This document shows, in pieces, positions 25,917-34,934 of a DNA stretch of 47,844 nucleotides. How positions within the stretch are numbered: position 1 is the first letter of the stretch; each line of letters starts with the position of its first letter. The stretch lies in the NCBI GenBank assembly GCA_021772455.1, contig JAJFLY010000020.1, forward strand, positions 1 to 47,844. The letters are read 5' to 3'. A program made the position numbers and the translations under genes. This DNA is from Chlamydiota bacterium. Lineage in GTDB: Bacteria; Chlamydiota; Chlamydiia; Chlamydiales; JAAKFR01. A model generated the notes under the pieces. It did not search any database, had not been told where the DNA came from, and was given only the letters and a program-made list of their open reading frames with translations.

Positions 25917-25998
25917 CTTTACCTCAAAAAATAACTATTTAATTAAAAAATAACAAAAAATATAATTAATAATAAAGAACATTTTACAAGGTTTGCAA

Positions 25999-26514
25999 AT
26001 GTATCCACTAATTCTATTTATCATCGCCATCCTAGCTTCAACACTCCACCTTCTGCTTTCTAAAAAAAAGACAACTTTTCGGCGCATTGTCGAGATCGCC
26101 CTTCTCTATATCATTCCACTCACTATCGGAGTGGGAGCGCTCATCGCTTTTGTCGGACACGTCTTTTTTGGACCGATGGTTGCAGCCCAAATCGGCTGGC
26201 CAGCACATAATCCCTTTCAATTTGAAGTGGGAATTGGAAATCTGGCGATGTCGGTTGCGGGCTTTTTCTGTATTTGGCAAAGACGTGGCTTTTGGATGGC
26301 AACCACCCTCTTTTCGGGCGTGTTCTTACTCGGTGCCGCGTACGGCCACCTTGTTCAGATCGCGGGTGGGGATACCTCTCCCCTTAATACAGGCATTTTT
26401 CTTTATGTAGGAGATGTGGGGATTCCGCTGATTTATCTTGGGCTGACGTTGATCTACTGCATCCAAAACAGATTCTTTATGTGCAAATGCGACTCGAAGA
26501 AAAGTAGGTCCTGA
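25999..26514 (+). CDS. DUF6790-like four-helix membrane protein
   Basis: A protein of 171 residues from the ATG at 25999 (AAGG upstream; an in-frame TTG lies 6 bases earlier). It has about five hydrophobic segments, with the conserved stretch GPMVAAQIGWPAHNPFQFEV followed by GIGNLAMSVAGFFCIWQRRG, as in DUF6790 proteins. No transport or catalytic motif is visible. It is divergent from the Trp-rich gene and convergent with the metal-efflux operon. Function unknown. Confidence 0.72.
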   Translation: MYPLILFIIAILASTLHLLLSKKKTTFRRIVEIALLYIIPLTIGVGALIAFVGHVFFGPMVAAQIGWPAHNPFQFEVGIGNLAMSVAGFFCIWQRRGFWMATTLFSGVFLLGAAYGHLVQIAGGDTSPLNTGIFLYVGDVGIPLIYLGLTLIYCIQNRFFMCKCDSKKSRS

Positions 26515-26617
26515 TCTCCATCGGTCTAGTTTTCTACCAAGCGCTTGATCCCTAGGAAATTTAACGCAAAGACGCAGAGACACAAAGCCGCTATCGCGTA
26601 CGTGATAAAATATCGGA

Positions 26618-29600
26618 TCAAACACTACTCTTTTTCAAGAACTTCGCGTAGAAGATCGGGATTACAAAGAGCGTTAGAAGGGTCGAGCTAATGAGCCCGC
26701 CGATGACGACCGTTGCCAGCGGACGCTGCACTTCTGCCCCAGCACCTGTCGAAAGGGCCATGGGGATAAAGCCGAGCGAGGCGACAAGAGCTGTCATCAA
26801 CACAGGACGCAGACGGGTAATTGCTCCCCCAATAACCGCTTGGCGGTGTTCGATCCCTTGGCGGATCAGCTGAGACATGTAGGTCACCATCACCAAGCCA
26901 TTTAGTACGGCAATTCCCGACAACGCAATAAAACCGACTGCAGCTGAGATTGAGAAAGGAATATCTCGCAGCCAAAGCGCGACCACACCTCCAGTGATCG
27001 CAAATGGAACGCCTGTAAAGACTAAAATCGATTGCTTGATCGAATGAAGGGCGCTGTAGAGCAAAAAGAGAATCACAATAAAACACATAGGCACAAGGAG
27101 AAGGAGCTGTTTACGCGCTGATTCGAGATTCTCAAACTGACCACCCCAGGAGATCCAATAGCCGGGAGGGAGTTTAATTTCTTGATTCACAGTCTCCTTG
27201 GCCTCGCGGACAAATGAGCCTAAATCGCGCCCGCGGATATTGCTCTGCACGATAAAGACCCGCTTGCCATCTTCTCGGTTCACTTCGTTGATCCCCTCTT
27301 GCAACTTCAAAGTTGCCACCTCTTTCAAAGGGACATAAGAGTAGTGATCGCGGTTAGGGAGAGCAACGGGAAGATTTTCTAAGGTCGCAATGTCGTGGCG
27401 CGCCTCTTGAGGGAGACGGATAAAGAGATCGAAGTGGCGGTCCCCCTCAAAGAGCATCCCGACCTCGCGCCCTCCGATGGCAGTTGAGATCACATCGAAG
27501 ACATCCTGAGCAGAGAGGCCGAGGCGAGAAATCGCATTGCGTTTGAGGGCAAAATCGATTGTGGGCTGCCCTTGCGCTTGGGTGGCACTCACATCTTCTG
27601 AACCAGGAATGTGCTTCAGTAGATGAGCCACTTGCATTCCAAGCCTCTCAATTTCAGCGTAATTATCCCCATAAATTTTGATCGCAAGATCTCCTCGCGT
27701 CCCGGCAATGAGCTCGTTAAAACGCATCTCAATCGGCTGGGTAAACTCGTATAAATTGCCAGGCACATCCTCAAGAACATGTTCAATTTTGTGAATCAGG
27801 TCGTGTTTAGAGAGTTTCGGATTGGGCCACTCTTTTTTGGGTTTGAGCATCACAAAGGTATCTGAAACATTTGGAGGCATCGGATCGGTGGCCATTTCTG
27901 CCGTTCCCGTTTTAGAAAAAGCGTAAGCAACCTCAGGGACTTGGTTCAATGCCGACTCGACCTGGTGTTGCATCTTACTCGATTGCTGCAAGGAGATACT
28001 CGGAACGCGCATCGCATGCATCGCTAAATCGCGCTCATCAAGAGAAGGGACAAATTCTTGGCCCAGGTTGACAAACAGAACACCTGCTCCTACAACCAGC
28101 GCTGTAACGCCGATTAAGGAAGGAATTGGATAATCAAGCGCGCGGTTTAAGAGGTTGAAATACCCCCTCTTAACCTTGCGCAGAATGAAAGTCTCCTTAT
28201 GAGCCACTTTGCGCGACACAAACGTCGCAATCATCGCCGGCACAAAGGTGAGCGACAGAATAAAGGCTCCAATCAGCGCCAAAATCACAGTCATCGCCAT
28301 CGGATGGAACATCTTTCCTTCCACACCGCTCAGAGCGAGAATCGGCACATAGACGATGATAATAATCGCTTGGCCAAAAACTGTTGGCTGAATCATCTCT
28401 TTGGAGGCGAGGATGATCTCATCTTTTCGCTCTTGAACTGTTAGGAGGCATTTGAGGTTTTTCTGCTTAGCTCCAAGCCGGCGCAAACAGTTTTCAGTGA
28501 TGATAATCGCCCCATCGACGATCAGTCCAAAGTCAAGAGCCCCTAAACTCATTAAATTTCCACTGATCTGAAACTTGACCATTCCAATCGTTGTCATCAA
28601 CATCGCCATCGGGATGACGAGCGCTGTAATCAAAGCGGCCCGGAAGTTGCCCAGCATCAAAAAGAGAACTAAAATGACAAGCAGCGCCCCTTCGGTCAGA
28701 TTCAGCCCCACGGTTTTAATCGTTGCATCGACCAAATTGGTACGGTTAAGGGTCGTTTCAATCTTAATATCTTTAGGAAGGCTCTTTTCAATCTCAAAAA
28801 TCTTTTCGTGGACAGCTGTCGAAACTGTGCGACTATTGTCACCATTCAACATCATCGCTGTTCCAATCACCGTTTCCCGCCCATCTTTACTCGCGCTTCC
28901 CGTGCGCATCTCTTCGCCAATCCCAACATCTGCAACATCTTGAATACGAATAGGGGTCGCATTTTTTGTCCGCACCACAATCTGGTTGATCTCATCGATG
29001 TTTTTGACCCGATTGTCCGACTGGACAACATACGCTTCGCTGCGCAACTCAAGAAATCCAGCGCCCAGATTGAGATTATTGCTCTCCATCGCCTCGGCTA
29101 AATCGGTAAAACTCACCCCGAGCGCAATCATTTTTTGGGGATCGGGCATGATATGGTACTCACGCACATACCCACCGATTGAATCGATATCCGCAATTCC
29201 TGGAATAGATTTTAGTTGAGGGCGGATAATCCAATCTTGAACGGTGCGTAAATACGAATCGAGCTCTACATCCGACGTGAGAGATAACCCTTCAGGTGTG
29301 AGATAGGAGCCATCGCTTTGCCATCCCGGCTCGCTATCTGATGTCTCGGCCCCTTCCCCATTCGGATGGGCATATTCGACAGACCACATGTAGACCTCAC
29401 CGAGCCCTGTCGAGATCGCTCCCATTTTTGGCTCGATTCCTTCAGGCAAAAACTCTTTTGCCTCGATCAAACGCTCACCCAATTGCTGACGGGCAAAGTA
29501 AATGTCTACATTTTCACGAAAAATCGCCGTCACCTGAGAAAATCCACTTCTAGAGATCGAGCGGCTTGATTCAAGCCCAGGAATCCCTGCAATCGCATTT

Positions 29601-29809
29601 TCGATCGGAAAGGTGATCTGCTTTTCCACGTCATAAGGAGAGAGGCCCGAGGCTTCAACATTGATCTGAACCTGCTCATTGGTGATATCGGGAACCGCAT
29701 CGATCGGCAGATTGCGCAGCGAATAGACGCCATACCCTGCGACAATGACGGTGAGCATGATCACCAAAAAACGGTTGTTAATCGAAAATCTGAGTATTTT
29801 CTCTATCAT
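26618..29809 (-). CDS. czcA: Heavy-metal RND efflux pump, inner-membrane subunit
   Basis: A protein of 1063 residues, full length for HME-RND pumps, with 12 TM segments and two large periplasmic loops. RNLPIDAVPDITNEQVQINV and GLSPYDVEKQITFPIENAI at the N-terminus are diagnostic. TM4 carries LGALDFGLIVDGAIIITEN, the DFG...D...EN form seen in CzcA-type (Co/Zn/Cd) rather than CusA-type (Cu/Ag) pumps, so a divalent cation is the likely substrate. It exchanges protons for metal in complex with the CzcB and CzcC partners encoded upstream. Its ATG overlaps the czcB stop by one base. No metal-responsive regulator is adjacent. Confidence 0.94.
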   Translation of the reverse strand: MIEKILRFSINNRFLVIMLTVIVAGYGVYSLRNLPIDAVPDITNEQVQINVEASGLSPYDVEKQITFPIENAIAGIPGLESSRSISRSGFSQVTAIFRENVDIYFARQQLGERLIEAKEFLPEGIEPKMGAISTGLGEVYMWSVEYAHPNGEGAETSDSEPGWQSDGSYLTPEGLSLTSDVELDSYLRTVQDWIIRPQLKSIPGIADIDSIGGYVREYHIMPDPQKMIALGVSFTDLAEAMESNNLNLGAGFLELRSEAYVVQSDNRVKNIDEINQIVVRTKNATPIRIQDVADVGIGEEMRTGSASKDGRETVIGTAMMLNGDNSRTVSTAVHEKIFEIEKSLPKDIKIETTLNRTNLVDATIKTVGLNLTEGALLVILVLFLMLGNFRAALITALVIPMAMLMTTIGMVKFQISGNLMSLGALDFGLIVDGAIIITENCLRRLGAKQKNLKCLLTVQERKDEIILASKEMIQPTVFGQAIIIIVYVPILALSGVEGKMFHPMAMTVILALIGAFILSLTFVPAMIATFVSRKVAHKETFILRKVKRGYFNLLNRALDYPIPSLIGVTALVVGAGVLFVNLGQEFVPSLDERDLAMHAMRVPSISLQQSSKMQHQVESALNQVPEVAYAFSKTGTAEMATDPMPPNVSDTFVMLKPKKEWPNPKLSKHDLIHKIEHVLEDVPGNLYEFTQPIEMRFNELIAGTRGDLAIKIYGDNYAEIERLGMQVAHLLKHIPGSEDVSATQAQGQPTIDFALKRNAISRLGLSAQDVFDVISTAIGGREVGMLFEGDRHFDLFIRLPQEARHDIATLENLPVALPNRDHYSYVPLKEVATLKLQEGINEVNREDGKRVFIVQSNIRGRDLGSFVREAKETVNQEIKLPPGYWISWGGQFENLESARKQLLLLVPMCFIVILFLLYSALHSIKQSILVFTGVPFAITGGVVALWLRDIPFSISAAVGFIALSGIAVLNGLVMVTYMSQLIRQGIEHRQAVIGGAITRLRPVLMTALVASLGFIPMALSTGAGAEVQRPLATVVIGGLISSTLLTLFVIPIFYAKFLKKSSV

Positions 29810-30939
29810 TAGTGACAGTGTTCCACTTCTTCTTTTTCATATTCAGCTTTCAAACAAAAAGCATTTTTAGAGACGTAATTATCCCCTACATGTACCCCTG
29901 AAATGATCTCAACATTTTGATCGTCCATTTTGCCAAGCTTCACCTTGCACGGCTCAAAATTATCGCTACATTCGACAAAGAGATAGCTTTCGCCTTTCAT
30001 CTTTTGCACCGCATCAAGCGGCACAACAAGTGGAAACTCAGCGGTTTTTGTCATAACCGAGACATTGACATATTGACCCGGTCTCCACGATTCATTTGGA
30101 TTTTGCATCACAGCAATCGCTTTTGCCATCCGTGTCTCTTCGCAAATCGTCGGGCTAAATTGGCAGACGCGCACGCTCCCCTCTTTTCCAGCAGCTGAGG
30201 CGATCCTTACCTCTAGCCCCTCTTTTAAGTAGCGCACCTCATCTTGAGGAACATGCATCTCAACCCACACCTTTTCGAAGTTGCCAACAGTAAATGCTTG
30301 GGTATGCTCGTCTGTGTACTCACCAAGTGTTAGATTTCGATCGAGTACTTTTCCGCTAAGTGGAGCCTTCAAAGAGTAAAAACGGCGCTGCTTAGAAGAC
30401 TCTTCTCCCACACACGCAATCTCTTCATCTGAAAAGCCGAGCACATAGAGATTTTGCTGGGCACACTCACATTCAATCTGCGCCTCGTCAGACGCTGATT
30501 TAGCTTCTAAATAATCTTGCGCAGCAGAAATCCCTTTCAAATTTTCCTCCCGCTGCAAGACCGAACGGGCAGATGCTGCGCGCTTGGAAGCGAGTAGGTA
30601 GTGCGTTTTTGCCTCAGCAACCTCTTGACTCTCAATAATTGCCAGAACATCTCCCTTCTCAACCTGGTCACCCAAATTTTTATGAACCGCATACACGCTC
30701 CCTCCCATTTTGGGAATCACGTAGGCAACATGATTGGGATGTGCCACGATTTGGGCGGAGAGCTGGCTAAACTTTTGAATCGTTCCCGGACCTGCAGTGG
30801 AAAGCTCAATATCCGCATACTCGCTTTTAGTTGCTGTCCACTGAAACTCTTCGTGTTCATGATCATGGTGATGTCCATGCCCATGCGCCTCTAGTGCTCC
30901 GGCTCCCAGTAAACAAATGGTGGTAAGGATCAGCTTCAT
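29809..30939 (-). CDS. czcB: Heavy-metal RND efflux, periplasmic adaptor
   Basis: A membrane-fusion protein of 376 residues. A signal peptide is followed by the His-rich stretch HGHGHHHDHEHEE (about 19-31), a probable metal-binding segment. Lipoyl/barrel-sandwich halves (GGSVYAVHKNLGDQVEKGDV and LKAPLSGKVLDRNLTLGEY) flank an alpha-hairpin, and a beta-barrel and membrane-proximal domain follow. The C-terminus CLKAEYEKEEVEHCH is again Cys/His rich. It links CzcA to CzcC across the periplasm. Its ATG overlaps the czcC stop (ATGA), and its own stop overlaps czcA, so the three are one operon. Confidence 0.92.
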   Translation of the reverse strand: MKLILTTICLLGAGALEAHGHGHHHDHEHEEFQWTATKSEYADIELSTAGPGTIQKFSQLSAQIVAHPNHVAYVIPKMGGSVYAVHKNLGDQVEKGDVLAIIESQEVAEAKTHYLLASKRAASARSVLQREENLKGISAAQDYLEAKSASDEAQIECECAQQNLYVLGFSDEEIACVGEESSKQRRFYSLKAPLSGKVLDRNLTLGEYTDEHTQAFTVGNFEKVWVEMHVPQDEVRYLKEGLEVRIASAAGKEGSVRVCQFSPTICEETRMAKAIAVMQNPNESWRPGQYVNVSVMTKTAEFPLVVPLDAVQKMKGESYLFVECSDNFEPCKVKLGKMDDQNVEIISGVHVGDNYVSKNAFCLKAEYEKEEVEHCH

Positions 30940-32153
30940 ATTTGCATCCCACTTATGCGAGCAAGCTCGGCTCGGCTTTGATGATATTCATATAAAATGT
31001 CTAAGTATCTTTCCTGGATCTCGAATAACATTTTTTGTGCGTCCAAAAGATCTAGATACTCGAATTTTCCTTTATTGTAACCTGACTCGGTGAGCTGCAC
31101 CGTTTCAGCAGCCTCTTTCCAAATGCCTCGATACATCAACTCTGATTCTTCATAGGCACTTGCTAACCTCGCATAAGTAACAGAAATCCCCTCTTCTCCC
31201 AGACGCACAACATCCTCGAACGCATTTTTTGCTTGATTTAAGCCCGCGCATGCGCTCTTGACACTCCCCTGGTTGCGATTGAAAAGAGGAATCGGAATCC
31301 CCACTCCCGCAAGAAAGGCGCCCGTTCTGGAATCATAAAAATGGCGATAGCCGGCTAAAACCGTCACATCTGGAATCGCATTAGCCCTTTGAAGGGAGAT
31401 ATTTTCAGAAGCCGATGAGACGATCTGCTGCGCTTTTTTAAAATCGGCCGTCTGATAAAAACACCCCAGAAGCTCACTCTCACATGGTGGGGCGACAAAC
31501 CCATAAAGCTCAAAATCGACCGACTCAAAATCGGGACACTTGCTCCCCCACATCGAGGCCAAACCGATTTTAGCCTGCTCGTACAAAGAAAATGCCTCCC
31601 GAACAGCAAGCGACTGCGCCATCATCTCGATCCGTGCCCGCTTCTCATATATAGGAGAAAGTTTCCCATTCTCGACCTGTTTTTTCGCAACCAGGGTAAT
31701 CTTTTCTGTGACCTCGAGACGCTTTGTTGCGATGCACCACTTTTCTTGAGCTGTGCGCACATCGATAAAAGCCAAAAGAAGAGCCAAATAAATATCAGCC
31801 CTTTCGATTTGGGCATCCCAATAGGCGACACACTTTTCAGAAGAGGCCAATCGGCAACGCGCCCCCCGTTTCCCGCCCAGCTCCAAAGTTTGTGATAAGC
31901 TGAAAGTTGTCGTCGGAGGCTCAACATCTTCTGTTGGACGTCCGACCCCCAAATTATCACCCACCACCTCTAATACAGGATTGATAAGCAAACCGACCTG
32001 TTCGCGCATCCCCTCTTGCGCCAAAATGGCTGCATCAGCTCCTGCAATCGAAGGAGCATAACACTTAATACGTTGCCAAGCCGTCTCCAGGTCGATGGAC
32101 TGAGCGTGACCGACTCGACATAAAACAATCATGATGAAAATAACTTTTCGCAT
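30936..32153 (-). CDS. czcC: Heavy-metal RND efflux, outer-membrane factor
   Basis: A TolC-like outer-membrane channel subunit of 405 residues. From the ATG at 32153 the signal peptide reads KVIFIMIVLCRVGHAQS. Two starts slightly upstream are possible and none has a clear ribosome binding site. The two OEP repeats are visible as LETAWQRIKCYAPSIAGADA...LINPVLEVVGDN and FLAGVGIPIPLFNRNQGSVK...YNKGKFEYLDLLDAQKML. It is the first gene of the leftward efflux operon, 58 bases from the divergent thioesterase start, so both promoters must lie in that short gap. Confidence 0.9.
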   Translation of the reverse strand: MRKVIFIMIVLCRVGHAQSIDLETAWQRIKCYAPSIAGADAAILAQEGMREQVGLLINPVLEVVGDNLGVGRPTEDVEPPTTTFSLSQTLELGGKRGARCRLASSEKCVAYWDAQIERADIYLALLLAFIDVRTAQEKWCIATKRLEVTEKITLVAKKQVENGKLSPIYEKRARIEMMAQSLAVREAFSLYEQAKIGLASMWGSKCPDFESVDFELYGFVAPPCESELLGCFYQTADFKKAQQIVSSASENISLQRANAIPDVTVLAGYRHFYDSRTGAFLAGVGIPIPLFNRNQGSVKSACAGLNQAKNAFEDVVRLGEEGISVTYARLASAYEESELMYRGIWKEAAETVQLTESGYNKGKFEYLDLLDAQKMLFEIQERYLDILYEYHQSRAELARISGMQI

Positions 32154-32211
32154 ACCCATCAACGAGCAAATCCGATGCCAATTTTTTTATGAAATGTGTA
32201 TACTGGTTTTT

Positions 32212-32595
32212 ATGAGCTTTTGTTATCCAATCCAGACTCGGTATTCTGAGACCGCTCAAGATGGGATCATCCACCACTCATCCTACGTCATTTACCTCGA
32301 AGAGGCGCGCATCGCCTACTTTAGATCGATTGGGTGTGAAATTAACGCACTCGAAAAGCACAAACAATTTTGCATCGTCATTGATCTTTTTCTAAAATAT
32401 CTCAAGCCCCTCAATTCAGGAGAGGAGATCGAAGTGAGAGTCACACTTGCAAATCACACAAAAGTGCGTTTCCAGCTCAACTACGAGATCTATCGAGGCA
32501 AAACCCTGACCACGACCGCTTCCACCTCCCATTGCTTTATCAATGAAGAACATAAACCCATTCCCATCCCTACAAGGGCTATAAATCAAGAATAG
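32212..32595 (+). CDS. Hotdog-fold thioesterase homologue (YbgC/4HBT type), altered active site
   Basis: A protein of 127 residues from the ATG at 32212; the frame is open upstream but that part would overlap czcC. TRYSETAQDGIIHHSSYVIY followed by LEEAR matches the 4HBT N-terminal block, normally RY.ETDqmG.vhHsnY...fEeAR. The catalytic Asp of ETD is Ala here, and an Asp appears two positions later. The family hydrolyses acyl-CoA or acyl-ACP, some members acting with the Tol-Pal or phospholipid machinery. Whether this protein is active is open. TATACT at 32199-32204 is a candidate -10 box close to the start. Confidence 0.8.
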   Translation: MSFCYPIQTRYSETAQDGIIHHSSYVIYLEEARIAYFRSIGCEINALEKHKQFCIVIDLFLKYLKPLNSGEEIEVRVTLANHTKVRFQLNYEIYRGKTLTTTASTSHCFINEEHKPIPIPTRAINQE

Positions 32596-32825
32596 AATTG
32601 TTGAAGAATAGCTCTATACCTCCCTTTTTGCTACTTTTTGCCCAAAATGAACAATCGCTCCCCATTTGAATCCAGTATCAATTCTTGCTCTTTATCAAAT
32701 CTTTACTATGAGACCGTTGAAAAATTTAAAGGACTCAGATTTAATTGGATTTAGACTTCAGTTTTCGAGCCCTTAAAAGAGGGCACCGAGAGTGAGCGGA
32801 GTAGCCCATAACAACAAAAAAACAA

Positions 32826-32854
32826 TTGAAAACAAATGACTTAAAGCATAAAAT
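32826..32854 (+). promoter_or_regulatory. Sigma-70-type promoter of the DUF4116-repeat gene
   Basis: TTGAAA (32826-32831) and TAAAAT (32849-32854), each one mismatch from consensus, are separated by 17 bases and lie 34 bases before the ATG. The rest of 32596-32825 holds only a weak hairpin (GCCCT/AGGGC near 32770) and no gene I can support. Confidence 0.6.
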
Positions 32855-32888
32855 AGTCTATTAATAATTAGATTACTAAAGGTCTAAA

Positions 32889-34748
32889 ATGGATGTACGT
32901 TTCTGTTACTCCGCTCCACAATTCGGTAAAATTTTGCTAGTTGCCAAGGATTCGCCCTGCAAAACTGCAATGGTTGCGCTTGGCATCATTTTAATGATTG
33001 GAGGCGTTGCTGCAGGAGGCGCTGCTACAGGAGGATTACTTTATCCTTATTCGGGATATTCCTCTCTTCTTACCATTCCTACTGGAATGCTTTTAAGCAT
33101 TTCGGGCGTTTACTTCCAAAGGAAATGGTCTGACAAAGAATTTGTATTGAAAACTGTCCAGCGAAATGGCTGGATGCTTGAGCATGCTAGCAAAGAACTG
33201 AGGAATGACAGAGAGGTTGTCCTGGCGGCTATCCAACGAAATATCTCGGCGCTTCAGTATGCTAGCGCAGAACTGAGAAATGACAGAGAGGTTGTCCTGC
33301 CTGCTGTCCGGCAAAATGGCTGGGCGCTTCAGTATGCAAGCGCAGAACTGAGGAATGACAAAGAATTTGTATTGACAGCTATCCAACGAAATGTCTGGGC
33401 GCTTGAGCATGCTTGCGGAGAACTGAGGAATGACAGAGAGGTTGTCCTGGCGGCTGTCCAGCAAAATGGCCGAGCGCTTGTGCATGCTAGCGAAGTACTG
33501 AGGAATGACAGAGAGGTTGTCCTGGCGGCTATCCAACCAAATGGCCGAGCGTTTCAGTATGCAAGCGCAGAACTGAAAAATGACAGAGAGTTTGTCCTGC
33601 CTGCTGTCCGGCAAAGTGACTGGGCGTTTCTGCATGCTAGCGAAGAACTGAGGAATGACAGAGAGGTTGTCCTGGCGGCTATCCAACGAAATAGCTCGGC
33701 GCTTCAGTATGCAAGTGCAGAACTGAGAAATGACAGAGAGGTTGTCCTGGCGGCTATCCAGCAAAGTGGCTTGACGCTTCAGTATGCTAGCGCAGAACTG
33801 AGAAATGACAGAGAGGTTGTCCTGGCGGCTATCCAACGAAATATCTCGGCGCTTCAGTATGCAAGTGCAGAACTGAGGAATGACAGAGAGGTTGTCCTGG
33901 TGGCTATCCAGCGATGGGGCTTGGCCCTTGAGCATGCTAGCGCAGAACTGAGGAATGACAAAGAATTTGTATTGACAGCTATCCAACGAAATGTCTGGGC
34001 GCTTGAGCATGCTTGCGGAGAACTGAGGAATGACAGAGAGGTTGTCCTGGCGGCTGTCCAGCAAAATGGCTTGACACTTCAGTATGCAAGCGCAGAACTG
34101 AGGAATGACAGAGAGGTTGTCCTGGCGGCTGTCCAGCAAAATGGCTGGGCCCTTGAGCATGCTAGCGCAGAACTGAGGAATGACAGAGAGGTTGTCCTGG
34201 CGGCTGTCCAGCAAAATGGCCGAGCGCTTCGGTATGCAAGCGAAGAAGTGAGAAATGATAGCGAATTTAATCGAGTTGTTGCCGACCCAAACTTAAGGGG
34301 TAATCGTGAATTTATGCGCGTGGCTGTCCAGAAAAATTGGAGGGCCCTTGAGTATGCTAGCGCAGAACTGAGGAATGACAGAGAGGTTGTCCTGGCGGCT
34401 GTTTCACGATATGACGCAGCGCTTCGTTTTGCCGATCAAAGGCTAAAACAGGATAAAAATTTTATGCTGGAAGCCATTAAAACAAACCTGTTACTGTTTT
34501 TATCTGACTTACAAGAAGTTACGAATTTCAAAAATGATGAAGCGTATATGCGCCAAGCAATAGAACACGATTATTTGGCTGTAGAACACGCTTCTGAAGG
34601 GTTGAGAAATAACGAGGAATTTATGAAATTTGCGATTACGCAAAGTTCAGGTGCTCTAAAATTTGCAAGTAAAACACTCCAAAAGACTCTTCATAAATTT
34701 GCCGAGGCATCTCCTAATATTCAGCTAAATCGCGTTCTCGAGAGTTAG
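32889..34748 (+). CDS. Inc-like membrane protein with about 20 DUF4116 repeats
   Basis: A protein of 619 residues. Residues 26-76 form two hydrophobic lobes (MVALGIILMIGGVAAGGAA and LLTIPTGMLLSISGVYF) separated by a short YPYSGYSS turn, the bilobed pattern of chlamydial inclusion-membrane (Inc) proteins. From residue 80 on come about 20 units of 25 residues of the form DREVVLAAIQRNISALQYAS then AELRN, matching DUF4116, a repeat found in amoeba-associated bacteria. The first fifteen are nearly identical at DNA level; the last four are diverged. A host-facing helical-repeat scaffold anchored in the inclusion membrane is the natural model but is inference. AAAGG precedes the ATG. Confidence 0.82.
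   Translation: MDVRFCYSAPQFGKILLVAKDSPCKTAMVALGIILMIGGVAAGGAATGGLLYPYSGYSSLLTIPTGMLLSISGVYFQRKWSDKEFVLKTVQRNGWMLEHASKELRNDREVVLAAIQRNISALQYASAELRNDREVVLPAVRQNGWALQYASAELRNDKEFVLTAIQRNVWALEHACGELRNDREVVLAAVQQNGRALVHASEVLRNDREVVLAAIQPNGRAFQYASAELKNDREFVLPAVRQSDWAFLHASEELRNDREVVLAAIQRNSSALQYASAELRNDREVVLAAIQQSGLTLQYASAELRNDREVVLAAIQRNISALQYASAELRNDREVVLVAIQRWGLALEHASAELRNDKEFVLTAIQRNVWALEHACGELRNDREVVLAAVQQNGLTLQYASAELRNDREVVLAAVQQNGWALEHASAELRNDREVVLAAVQQNGRALRYASEEVRNDSEFNRVVADPNLRGNREFMRVAVQKNWRALEYASAELRNDREVVLAAVSRYDAALRFADQRLKQDKNFMLEAIKTNLLLFLSDLQEVTNFKNDEAYMRQAIEHDYLAVEHASEGLRNNEEFMKFAITQSSGALKFASKTLQKTLHKFAEASPNIQLNRVLES
33127..34441 (+). repeat. Tandem 75-base repeat array inside the DUF4116 gene
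   Basis: About 17 units of 75 bases, most sharing AGGAATGACAGAGAGGTTGT and neighbouring sequence. One 15-codon degenerate piece interrupts the array near 34258-34302. Units 4-5 (33355 on) and 12-13 (33955 on) are identical over more than 100 bases and exactly 600 bases apart, and units 2 and 10 also match, pointing to a duplicated eight-unit block. Recent expansion and copy-number variation are likely. Confidence 0.85.
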
Positions 34749-34776
34749 TAGGCCCACAGTTTGCGCAGGCCTATTT
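34747..34776 (+). terminator. Probable terminator after the DUF4116 gene
   Basis: TAGGCC and GGCCTA form a 6-bp GC-rich stem around CACAGTTTGCGCA, followed by TTTT. It starts at the stop codon. Short T tract, so moderate support. Confidence 0.4.
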
Positions 34777-34800
34777 TGACTGTCTAACTGAAAAAAACCG

Positions 34801-34893
34801 GTATTAGAAGCTTTTCAATGCAATGGTGAGGCAATCGAGTATGCCAGCAACCGCTTTAGAGGAGATCATCCGTGCAATGAAAACATCTCCTAG
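34801..34893 (+). pseudogene. Orphan DUF4116 repeat remnant
   Basis: The frame reads VLEAFQCNGEAIEYASNRFR then GD, a recognisable DUF4116 unit, and stops at TAG 34891-34893. It has no start and lies 50 bases after the full gene, so a second repeat gene or a longer 3' end once existed here. Confidence 0.6.
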
Positions 34894-34934
34894 TTTACAA
34901 TTCAGGACATTCTAAAAATATCTTGAGGGTGTCT

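Noticed and set aside
33093-34214. Long antisense open frame (373 codons) opposite the DUF4116 array
   Set aside because: It follows directly from the 75-base repeat, since a unit without stops in that frame stays open for every copy; no ribosome site or family likeness.
33127-34441. CRISPR array
   Set aside because: The regular 75-base units are in-frame protein repeats with no distinct spacers and no cas genes nearby.
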